DNA from: Candidatus Omnitrophota bacterium
Lineage (GTDB): Bacteria; Omnitrophota; Gorgyraeia; Gygaellales; Profunditerraquicolaceae
NCBI GenBank assembly: GCA_023818905.1
Contig: JAMWDE010000055.1
Location: 1 to 6,289, forward strand
Length of the DNA: 6,289 nucleotides
Direction of reading: 5' to 3'
Numbering within the stretch: position 1 is the stretch's first letter; every line of letters begins with the position of its first letter. The notes beneath the pieces are model-generated. The model searched no databases and was not told where the DNA came from. It saw only the letters and a program-made list of their open reading frames with translations. The translations under genes were made by a program, and so were the position numbers. Shown here in pieces: positions 1 to 6,125 of this stretch.

Positions 1-373
1 AACCTTGAATTTGAGTAACAAATTTATTTGTATATGTGGCTACGCCTGAGAGAAACCCTAAGAAATTTAAGGCGACTCTCTCTGCAGATAATATATGGGA
101 AGCTGAACCGTAAAGTTTAGCCAAGACCGTATCTTTATTTACTTTGTAGCCATCTTTGACCAAGGGGACAAATTCTATTTTTCTATTTGCAGTTTTAAAA
201 ACAAGCCCTGCAATCTGTATTCCACAGACAACCCCTTTTTCTTTTGCAAGAATAATGGCTTCCTTTTTTATCTTAGGAGAGATTAGAAGTTTAGTAGTGA
301 TATCACCTTTACCGATATCTTCCTTTAATGCTGCTATTATGATTTTTTTATCCAACATATTAAAGTAATTCAT
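1..373 (-). CDS. nadC: Nicotinate-nucleotide pyrophosphorylase (quinolinate phosphoribosyltransferase), N-terminal part, cut by window edge
   Basis: NadC converts quinolinate and PRPP to nicotinate mononucleotide, CO2 and pyrophosphate in de novo NAD synthesis in the cytoplasm. The reverse strand reads open from 373 to the left edge, giving 124 codons of a protein usually near 280 residues, so the PRPP-binding barrel is mostly missing. Two family signatures are visible: LKEDIGKGDITT at residues 16-27, and AERVALNFLGFLSGVAT at about 97-113, whose arginine (R99) corresponds to a quinolinate-contacting position in the family. Between them lies the expected beta-rich N-terminal domain. I chose the ATG at 373 because a GGAAAGAG ribosome site ends 6 bases before it. 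This start lies inside valS and overlaps its end by 14 bp. The alternative ATG at 358 (119 visible codons) begins just after the valS stop but has no good ribosome site. Translation is probably coupled to valS. Identity is confident; the exact start is less so. Confidence 0.93.
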   Translation of the reverse strand, partial: MNYFNMLDKKIIIAALKEDIGKGDITTKLLISPKIKKEAIILAKEKGVVCGIQIAGLVFKTANRKIEFVPLVKDGYKVNKDTVLAKLYGSASHILSAERVALNFLGFLSGVATYTNKFVTQIQG

Positions 374-3128
374 TGTAGACTCTTTCCAAATGTTCAATTT
401 TATCTTTTGATTCTTGCACTGCTTGTCTTATCCCTTCTACAACCTCTTTGGGAGCTTTCTTGATAAAATCTACTTTTTTTAATAACTTATTTTTACTGTC
501 ATAACGGTTCCTTTCCGATATGAGTTTTTCTTCTATTTTTTTCTTCTCCTTGGCTACATCTATTATCCCACCAAAATGCAAAAAGATATCTGTTTGTCCT
601 GTTATATCACTTATAGTTGATTGGGGCCGTTTGTACGAATCTAGGATATTTAGTCTATTTAGTCTACCCAACGCAATAATTATCCCAGAATTCTCTTTGA
701 TAAGTCTTTTAACTGTGGCCTTGTGTGGATAGATAGAGACCTCTATTGTCTGTTCCGGTTTGATTTCAATCTCAACACGCATGTTCCTTATTTTTCTAAT
801 GACTTCAAAAATTATCTCTGTCATTCTTTCTGTTTTTCTATCAATCATCTCCTCATGGATGTGCGGCCAAGATTGAACCATTATGCTACCATTATGTATA
901 TTATCCTTATGTATCCTCTGCCATATATCTTCGGTAATAAATGGCATAACAGGATGCAATGCCCTGAGAAATTCCTCTAAGATTTTATACATTACTAATT
1001 GGTTATGAGGATTTCTGATGTCATATTTGATTATCTCTAAATACCAGTCGCAAAAATCATGCCATAGGAAACCGTACAGTAAATTAGCAACATCATTGAA
1101 ACGATAATTATCTAATGCCGCATTGACCTTTTTTAAGGTACTATAGAAACGGCTTAAAATCCAACGGTTAAAAATACTCAACTGTTCTTTTTCAAAAAAT
1201 ACACAGAGGTCAGTATTAGTTTTTGACATATCTAGATTCATAATTACAAAACGTGCGGCATTCCAGATTTTATTGGCGAAATTTCTGCCCTGGTGGAATT
1301 TATCTTTAGATAAGAATATATCCTGGCCAGTTGCGGTTAAAGAAATCAAGCTAAACCTTAATGCGTCAGCACCATACTCATTTATGATTTCTAAAGGATC
1401 AATGATGTTACCCAAAGATTTGGACATCTTTTTCCCTTCAATATCCCTTACTGTACCATGTATATAAACATCCTTAAAGGGGATATCCTTCATAAACTCT
1501 ATTCCTGCCATAATCATCCGCGCCACCCAAAAGAAAATTATCTCTGAAGCAGTTACCAGAACCGAGGTGGGATAAAAATATCTAAGTTCTGCCTCTTTTT
1601 TTGACCTTTCTTTATCATCTTCTATCTTAAATGGCCAACCAAAAGTGGCAAAAGGCCATAGCCATGAAGAAAACCATGTGTCTAGAACATCCTCGTCCTG
1701 ATAGATATCTTCATAACCACATTCAGGGCATCTCTGTGGTCTTACGCTTGAAACAATAACTCCTTTTGTTGTATCGCTTCCTCTAGTTGTGACAAGTTCT
1801 TCTTTATAACATCTACGGCAATAATAAACTGGTAGACGGTGTCCCCACCAAATCTGCCTTGAGATACACCAATCTCGGATATTTTCCATCCAATTTAGAT
1901 AAATCCTTGTCCATTTCTTAGGATAAAACCTTATCTTCGCCTGTTTTACTACTCTTATGGCTGGTCTTGCCAATGGTTTCATCTTCACAAACCACTGTTT
2001 TGATAAGTATGGCTCAACAAGGGTATCGCAACGATAGCAGTGCCCCGCAGATAATATGTGTGGTTCAATTTTCTCCAGTAACCCCTCTTTTGTTAGTGCC
2101 TCTACCACTGCCTGACGGGCTTCAAATCTATCCATTCCTTTAAACACATCTGCATTTTCATTCAAGCGTCCATCCGGATACATTATGTTTACAAATTCAA
2201 GTTTGTGTTTTTTACCTAAGAGATAGTCATTAGGGTCATGTGCTGGTGTTACCTTCACTGCACCTGTGCCAAATTCCATATCCACTATGCTATCGGCAAT
2301 TATCCTTATCTCTCTTTTTATAAGAGGTAAGATCACTGTAGCACCAATCAATTTATTATACCTCTTATCCTTTGGATTAACTGCCACAGCAGTATCGCCT
2401 AACATTGTTTCTGGTCGAGTTGTTGCTACTACGATATAGTCATTTGCTATCTGATGCTTATTTCTCTTTGCCCCCTGACTGATAACTGATGAGCGTTGAT
2501 CAATAAGTAGAGGATATCTTATATAATAAAGATTTCCTTCTATCTCTTTATGCGGTGCTTCTTCATCAGACAGTGCAGTTTGGCAACGAGGACACCAGTT
2601 GACAATATAATTATCCTGATAGATGACTCCCTTTTTGTAGAGCCTAACAAAAACTTCGGTTACTGCCTGGGAATATCCCTCATCCATAGTAAACCGCGAG
2701 TGCCTCCAATCGCAGGAGGCGCCCAATCTCTTAAGCTGATTAATAATAGTTGAACCGTATTGTTGTTTCCATTGCCAGACCCTCTCGATGAATTTCTCTC
2801 TTCCTAGGTCTTGTCTTTTAAGCCCTTCCTTGGCTATTGCCTTTTCAACCACATTCTGCGTAGCAATTCCGGCATGGTCAGTTCCAGGCATCCAGAGTGT
2901 TTCATCGCCTTTCATACGATGATAACGAATAAGGATATCCTGAATTGTGTTATTTAAGGCATGTCCCATATGAAGTATGCCTGTAACATTGGGTGGAGGG
3001 ATAACTATACAGAAAGGCTTTTTAGAAGGATCTGGCTTGGCAGTGAACAGGTTGTTCTCTTCCCAGAATCTATACCATTTCTCCTCGGTATGTTTGGGGT
3101 TATACGCAGTAGTATATGTATCATCCAT
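360..3128 (-). CDS. valS: Valyl-tRNA synthetase (valine--tRNA ligase)
   Basis: This class I enzyme activates valine with ATP, loads it on tRNA(Val) and hydrolyses mischarged threonyl-tRNA(Val). It is 922 residues, a normal to slightly long size. In order: an N-terminal Rossmann segment with PPPNVTG (44-50) and the HIGH motif as HMGH (53-56); the editing domain with ATTRPETMLGDTAVAVNP (235-252) and GTGAVKVTPAHDPND (287-301); cysteine pairs at C179/C182, C364/C367 and C437/C440 with C467/C470, the last two pairs resembling a zinc ribbon; DVLDTWFSS (480-488), typical of ValRS; IIFFWVARMIMAG (530-542); and KMSKS (567-571). The anticodon-binding helical domain follows, then a charged C-terminal coiled coil (about 855-922) as expected for bacterial ValRS. 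The start is the only reasonable one: an in-frame TAG lies 27 bases upstream and the next Met is in the HIGH motif. The ribosome site is poor (AAGG, 12 bases before ATG). Two loops look expanded, near 210-230 and 446-458. Confidence 0.98.
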   Translation of the reverse strand: MDDTYTTAYNPKHTEEKWYRFWEENNLFTAKPDPSKKPFCIVIPPPNVTGILHMGHALNNTIQDILIRYHRMKGDETLWMPGTDHAGIATQNVVEKAIAKEGLKRQDLGREKFIERVWQWKQQYGSTIINQLKRLGASCDWRHSRFTMDEGYSQAVTEVFVRLYKKGVIYQDNYIVNWCPRCQTALSDEEAPHKEIEGNLYYIRYPLLIDQRSSVISQGAKRNKHQIANDYIVVATTRPETMLGDTAVAVNPKDKRYNKLIGATVILPLIKREIRIIADSIVDMEFGTGAVKVTPAHDPNDYLLGKKHKLEFVNIMYPDGRLNENADVFKGMDRFEARQAVVEALTKEGLLEKIEPHILSAGHCYRCDTLVEPYLSKQWFVKMKPLARPAIRVVKQAKIRFYPKKWTRIYLNWMENIRDWCISRQIWWGHRLPVYYCRRCYKEELVTTRGSDTTKGVIVSSVRPQRCPECGYEDIYQDEDVLDTWFSSWLWPFATFGWPFKIEDDKERSKKEAELRYFYPTSVLVTASEIIFFWVARMIMAGIEFMKDIPFKDVYIHGTVRDIEGKKMSKSLGNIIDPLEIINEYGADALRFSLISLTATGQDIFLSKDKFHQGRNFANKIWNAARFVIMNLDMSKTNTDLCVFFEKEQLSIFNRWILSRFYSTLKKVNAALDNYRFNDVANLLYGFLWHDFCDWYLEIIKYDIRNPHNQLVMYKILEEFLRALHPVMPFITEDIWQRIHKDNIHNGSIMVQSWPHIHEEMIDRKTERMTEIIFEVIRKIRNMRVEIEIKPEQTIEVSIYPHKATVKRLIKENSGIIIALGRLNRLNILDSYKRPQSTISDITGQTDIFLHFGGIIDVAKEKKKIEEKLISERNRYDSKNKLLKKVDFIKKAPKEVVEGIRQAVQESKDKIEHLERVYNELL
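380..387 (-). promoter_or_regulatory. Ribosome binding site of nadC, inside the valS 3' end
   Basis: The reverse strand reads GGAAAGAG here, followed by 6 bases and an ATG at 373. The purine-rich match and spacing favour the ATG at 373 over the in-frame ATG at 358, which is preceded only by AT-rich sequence. The site lies in the last codons of valS, so ribosomes finishing valS would pass directly over it. Confidence 0.55.
2439..2501 (-). repeat. In-frame insertion in valS carrying a short ACTGAT repeat-like motif
   Basis: This stretch encodes valS residues about 210-230, between YYIRYPLL and the editing-domain motif VATTRPETM. In most bacterial ValRS these two motifs are separated by only a few residues, so about 20 extra residues are present, without breaking the frame. 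On the plus strand, positions 2478-2490 read ACTGAT-AACTGAT, a tandem near-repeat of the kind found in dispersed small repeats of several bacterial phyla, and a TTGATCAA palindrome lies at 2496-2503. The encoded peptide contains SSVISQGAKRNK, a composition unlike the surrounding enzyme. The insertion relative to the family is inferred from remembered motif spacing; its origin as a repeat element is a weaker inference. Confidence 0.4.
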
Positions 3129-3271
3129 CTTAAAATCTTGCCTTCGTGAAATCTATCCTGGAGTCTAATTACCTTTTTAGATAGGTGGCTTCCTAAGACA
3201 TTTGCTTGATACGACCAAAGGAGTTTTTAGTTCAGCTGTTTTTGTGATAATCACCTAATATGCCTATGTAA
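3129..3271. other. Intergenic gap between cimA and valS, no gene seen
   Basis: This 143 bp gap is the longest in an otherwise tightly packed set. I found no open frame with recognisable content, no transfer RNA and no rho-independent terminator for cimA (no stem followed by a T run on the reverse strand). There is a GTGAT-A-ATCAC inverted repeat at 3244-3254, whose one-base loop makes a hairpin unlikely, so it is more an operator-like palindrome. On the reverse strand, ACCT and AGGT can pair around an eight-base loop at about 3168-3183. A weak promoter-like pair on the reverse strand, TTAGGA then 17 bases then GGTAAT, lies about 40 bases before valS; it is too degenerate to annotate as a promoter. 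The gap may hold a valS promoter or leader, but nothing identifies one. Confidence 0.5.
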
Positions 3272-4843
3272 TCAAGCATTGATTTTATCCTTTAACAACT
3301 TATACTCTATGCTATCCACCAGTGCCTGCCAGGATGCCTCAATGATATTCTCTGATACGCCGATAGTGCTCCATGTATCAGTTTCGTCCTGTGATTGTAT
3401 AAGTACACGCACACGCGCAGCCGTGCCTGCTTTTTCATCCAAAACGCGTACCTTAAAATCAGAAAGATGCATCTTAGACAGTGTAGGATAAAAATCCTTC
3501 AGTGCTTTACGTAGTGCATTATCCAAGGCGTTTACTGGGCCGTCTCCTTCTGCAGCGGTATGTTCTTTTACTCCCTTCACCTTGATTTTTATAATTGCCT
3601 CGGAAGTAATCTTCTTATCCGATTGTTTATCCACCACTACTCTAAATCCTTCTAATTCAAAAAACCTTCTATACTTCTTAAGTGCCTTTTTCATCAATAG
3701 CTCAAAAGAAGCCTCAGCTGCCTCAAAATGATAACCTTGATGCTCTAGATTCTGGATAAGTTTTAGAATCCTCTTTGTCTTAGTATCAGTTTTAGTTAAA
3801 TCTAATTCCAAACCTTTTGCGCGTACAAGAATGCCGCTTTTACCTGCTAACTCTGAAATCAATATCCTGCGTCGGTTTCCTACCAGTGAAGGTTCTATAT
3901 GTTCATAAGTCGTAGGATTTTTCATTACCGCATTTATATGTACTCCACCTTTATGGGCAAAGGCAGAAACACCTACATAGGGCTGGTCATTACGTTGTTT
4001 CATATTGCTTATCTCGCTCACAAAATGCGAAACCCTCGTAAGTTCTTTCAATCTGCTATCGTCGATACAATCTATGCCGAGTTTCAATTTAATATTAGCG
4101 ATGATAGGGATAAGGTCTGCGTTACCACAACGCTCCCCATAACCATTGATTGTGCCCTGAACCATATCGCAACCTGACTCTATAGCTATCAAAGAATTGG
4201 CAACTGCCAGACCCGCATCGTTATGGCAGTGAATACCTAAAGAAACTCTTATATGAGGCTTAACCTCTTTGACTATCTTGGCAATCTCTGATGTAATTGT
4301 GCCGCCATTGGTATCACAGAGGACCACTACTTTAGCGCCTGCCTCTTGGGCAGTTTGTAGGCACATTAAACTGTAGTCTCTGTTTGTCCGATAGGCATCA
4401 AAAAAATGTTCAGCATCATAAAAAACAACCAGACCTTTTGATACAAGGAAACTTATTGTATCCCTAATCATATTCAGGTTTTCTTCAAGACTGGTTTTTA
4501 AAACTTCCCTGATATGCAAATCCCAAGTTTTTCCAAAAATAGTGGCAAATCTTACCTGTGATTTTAGAATAGCCCTTAGATTATTATCGCTTGAAGCCAT
4601 TGTATGTGGTTTACGGGTTGAACCAAAGGCAACAATCACACTATTTTTAAGCTTTCTTCTGGTTATCTTTAGAAAAAATTCCATATCCTTGGGGTTTGAG
4701 CCAGGCCAACCACCTTCTATATAGTGTATACCCAATCTATCCAATTCTTGTGTTATACGGATCTTATCCAAAACAGAATAAGAGATACCTTCTGACTGTG
4801 CTCCATCCCTAAGGGTAGTATCGTACAATTTAATCTTTGTCAT
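3272..4843 (-). CDS. cimA: (R)-citramalate synthase
   Basis: CimA condenses pyruvate with acetyl-CoA to (R)-citramalate, the first step of the threonine-independent route to 2-oxobutyrate and isoleucine. The product is 523 residues. It has a DRE-TIM metallolyase barrel: YDTTLRDGAQSEG near the N-terminus (R12, D13), EGGWPGSNPKD (43-53), GIHCHNDAGLAVAN with metal-ligand histidines H205 and H207, and NGYGERCGNAD (233-243). Then come HKGGVH (297-302) and a C-terminal LeuA-type regulatory domain with AAEGDGPVNALDNALRKAL (430-448). EGGWPGSNPKD and the EGDGPVNALD motif mark the long CimA branch and separate it from 2-isopropylmalate synthase, which normally has EAGFP at the first site. An ATG at 4846 would add one Met, but the GAGGTGG ribosome site is better spaced for the ATG at 4843. 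It lies 35 bp (38 from the chosen ATG) after lysC and is probably co-transcribed. The C-terminal domain suggests feedback inhibition, probably by isoleucine. Homocitrate or isopropylmalate synthase is unlikely. Confidence 0.93.
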   Translation of the reverse strand: MTKIKLYDTTLRDGAQSEGISYSVLDKIRITQELDRLGIHYIEGGWPGSNPKDMEFFLKITRRKLKNSVIVAFGSTRKPHTMASSDNNLRAILKSQVRFATIFGKTWDLHIREVLKTSLEENLNMIRDTISFLVSKGLVVFYDAEHFFDAYRTNRDYSLMCLQTAQEAGAKVVVLCDTNGGTITSEIAKIVKEVKPHIRVSLGIHCHNDAGLAVANSLIAIESGCDMVQGTINGYGERCGNADLIPIIANIKLKLGIDCIDDSRLKELTRVSHFVSEISNMKQRNDQPYVGVSAFAHKGGVHINAVMKNPTTYEHIEPSLVGNRRRILISELAGKSGILVRAKGLELDLTKTDTKTKRILKLIQNLEHQGYHFEAAEASFELLMKKALKKYRRFFELEGFRVVVDKQSDKKITSEAIIKIKVKGVKEHTAAEGDGPVNALDNALRKALKDFYPTLSKMHLSDFKVRVLDEKAGTAARVRVLIQSQDETDTWSTIGVSENIIEASWQALVDSIEYKLLKDKINA

Positions 4844-4846
4844 CAT

Positions 4847-4854
4847 CCACCTCT
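4847..4854 (-). promoter_or_regulatory. Ribosome binding site of cimA
   Basis: The reverse strand reads AGAGGTGG directly before two consecutive ATG codons at 4846 and 4843. The GAGG core is 3 bases from the first ATG and 6 from the second, so the second is the better placed start. The resulting N-terminus (MTKIKLYDTTLRDG) also looks like that of typical family members. Confidence 0.6.
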
Positions 4855-4881
4855 ATTCTAAAAATTTCATAGAGAAAATAA

Positions 4882-5358
4882 TTATTTGGCAAGGGCAAAT
4901 TTTTTATGAATCGCCCTTGTAGCAAGTTCGGCAAAACGTTTTCTTATAATACAGGATATACTTATATCTGAAGTGGAAATCATCTCAATATTAATCCTAT
5001 TTTCAGCCAATGCCTCAAACATTTTAGCTGCTACTCCAGGATGAGACTTCATCCCTACTCCCACAATGGATACACGCGCAATATCCTCATCCTGTAGAAC
5101 GTCACCTGCTTTTATATCCTTTGCTATCTGTTTAGTAAGCTTTATGACTTTGGGTAAAATTATCTTATCTACAGTAAACGATATATCAGTCTGACGCAAA
5201 TGACTTACATTCTGAACAATCATATCTACGCTGATTCCGTGGACAGCCAGCTCTTTGAATATCCTTGCTGCAATCCCTGGTCGGTCAGGGACATTACACA
5301 CGGTAATCTTTGCTTCTGACTTATTAACAGTTACGCCACTTACCACCACATCTTCCAT
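4882..5358 (-). CDS. Candidate aspartate kinase beta subunit from an internal in-frame start
   Basis: Reading in the lysC frame from the ATG at residue 249 gives a 158-residue protein made of the two ACT domains alone, starting MEDVVVSGVTVNKSEAK. In Bacillus subtilis and Corynebacterium glutamicum the same part of lysC is known to be translated separately from an internal start, giving a beta subunit of about 160-172 residues that assembles with the full-length alpha subunit as a feedback-regulated complex. Here the internal ATG sits at the equivalent place, between the kinase and ACT domains, and is preceded by an excellent ribosome site. That it is actually used is an inference. Confidence 0.55.
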   Translation of the reverse strand: MEDVVVSGVTVNKSEAKITVCNVPDRPGIAARIFKELAVHGISVDMIVQNVSHLRQTDISFTVDKIILPKVIKLTKQIAKDIKAGDVLQDEDIARVSIVGVGMKSHPGVAAKMFEALAENRINIEMISTSDISISCIIRKRFAELATRAIHKKFALAK

Positions 5359-6102
5359 CTTCTTAACCTCCCTTAGAATCATAGTGCCTGATTTTTTTGA
5401 AAAGGATGAACGCACATGTATAGGGACATTGAACTTCTTTGCTACCTCAATTGAGCGTGCCTGCATAACCTGAGCGCCTAGAGATGCCATCTCTAACATC
5501 TCATCATAGGTAATGGCTTCTAATTTTCTTGCTTTAGGTTCTATGCGAGGATCAGTAGTATATATACCCTCCACATCAGTGTATATCTCACATTCTTTCG
5601 CATTTAGCTCTTTTGCTAAAGCCACAGCAGTCAAATCCGAACCCCCGCGACCTAAAGTGGTTATATCTTGGTTAAAGGTAACTCCCTGGAATCCCGCAAC
5701 TATTACAATCTTGTCATTGTTCAGTTCCTGTTTTATCTTATCTGTATTTATTTTTATAATCCTAGCACGTGTATGGCTGGAATCAGTAATGATACCTACC
5801 TGGATACCAGTAAATGATATCGCCTCATACCCTAACTTATGGATTGCCATTGCTAATAAAGCCACAGATACCTGCTCGCCTGTGGAAAGAAGCATATCCA
5901 TTTCGCGTTCAGAAGGCTCTGGATTGATTCTATTCGCCAATTTTATCAACTCGTCAGTAGTATCTCCTAATGCGGATACAACTACTACTAAATCATACCC
6001 TTTCTTCTTATAGCTTACTATCCTCTTTGCCACATTTTGTATACGTTCTACATTGGCAAGCGAAGAACCGCCGAATTTCTGCACCATTAAACCTTTACCC
6101 AT
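4882..6102 (-). CDS. lysC: Aspartate kinase, monofunctional, with two C-terminal ACT domains
   Basis: Aspartate kinase phosphorylates L-aspartate with ATP, the committed step to lysine, threonine, methionine and diaminopimelate. The product is 406 residues, matching the short bacterial type (Bacillus LysC is about 408) rather than the long or homoserine dehydrogenase-fused types. The kinase domain shows VQKFGGSS (7-14), STGEQ (73-77), GRGGSD (151-156), YTDVEGIYTTDPR (174-186) and LGAQVMQARS (208-217). Two ACT domains follow: the first with VPDRPGIAARIF (271-282) and the QN/TDISFT effector-loop residues (Q297, N298, T305, D306), the second with SHPGVAAKMFEALAENRINI (353-372). These predict feedback inhibition by lysine and/or threonine; the sequence does not tell which. 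The ATG at 6102 has AAGG four bases upstream; an ATG at 6087 would start at MVQKFGG and remove residues normally present. An internal start at residue 249 may give a separate regulatory subunit. It lies 23 bp after the upstream membrane gene. Confidence 0.97.
   Translation of the reverse strand: MGKGLMVQKFGGSSLANVERIQNVAKRIVSYKKKGYDLVVVVSALGDTTDELIKLANRINPEPSEREMDMLLSTGEQVSVALLAMAIHKLGYEAISFTGIQVGIITDSSHTRARIIKINTDKIKQELNNDKIVIVAGFQGVTFNQDITTLGRGGSDLTAVALAKELNAKECEIYTDVEGIYTTDPRIEPKARKLEAITYDEMLEMASLGAQVMQARSIEVAKKFNVPIHVRSSFSKKSGTMILREVKKMEDVVVSGVTVNKSEAKITVCNVPDRPGIAARIFKELAVHGISVDMIVQNVSHLRQTDISFTVDKIILPKVIKLTKQIAKDIKAGDVLQDEDIARVSIVGVGMKSHPGVAAKMFEALAENRINIEMISTSDISISCIIRKRFAELATRAIHKKFALAK
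5366..5374 (-). promoter_or_regulatory. Internal ribosome binding site within lysC
   Basis: The reverse strand reads AAGGGAGGT, with a GGAGGT core at 5371-5366 that fully matches the anti-Shine-Dalgarno sequence. Eight bases separate the GGAGG from the in-frame ATG at 5358. It is the strongest ribosome site I found in the window, better than that of lysC itself, although it lies in the middle of a coding region. The codons used (Leu, Arg, Glu, Val) could have been spelled many other ways. Confidence 0.6.
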
Positions 6103-6106
6103 TTTG

Positions 6107-6116
6107 CCTTACCTTT
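6107..6116 (-). promoter_or_regulatory. Ribosome binding site region of lysC
   Basis: The reverse strand reads AAAGGTAAGG here, ending 4 bases before the ATG at 6102. The two overlapping AAGG-type cores are moderate in strength. They sit in the 23 bp gap after the stop codon of the upstream membrane gene and support the 6102 start. Confidence 0.45.
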
Positions 6117-6125
6117 GGAATAATT

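Noticed and set aside
156..368. A 70-codon open frame on the plus strand at the left edge
   Set aside because: It is antisense to the NadC signatures, which are clearly coding on the reverse strand.
3244..3254. GTGAT-A-ATCAC inverted repeat as a cimA terminator
   Set aside because: The loop would be one base and no T run follows on the reverse strand; the flanking run there is A.
3129..3271. Possible T-box leader before valS
   Set aside because: The conserved T-box sequence (AGGGTGGNACCGCG type) and a following terminator are absent on the reverse strand.
3175..3271. Possible 6S-like or other small RNA, prompted by GGAAGCCACCT on the reverse strand
   Set aside because: One short string is not enough, and I could not fold a long interrupted rod with a central bubble in the 143 bp available.
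3272..4843. 2-isopropylmalate synthase or homocitrate synthase as the identity of cimA
   Set aside because: EGGWPGSNPKD and the EGDGPVNALD motif belong to the citramalate synthase branch; LeuA normally has EAGFP at the first site.
5513..6013. A 166-codon open frame on the plus strand opposite lysC
   Set aside because: It lies wholly antisense to the well-supported kinase domain, has no family-like motifs, and its composition (Ser, Ile, Phe, Thr-rich) is what reverse-reading an AT-rich gene gives.
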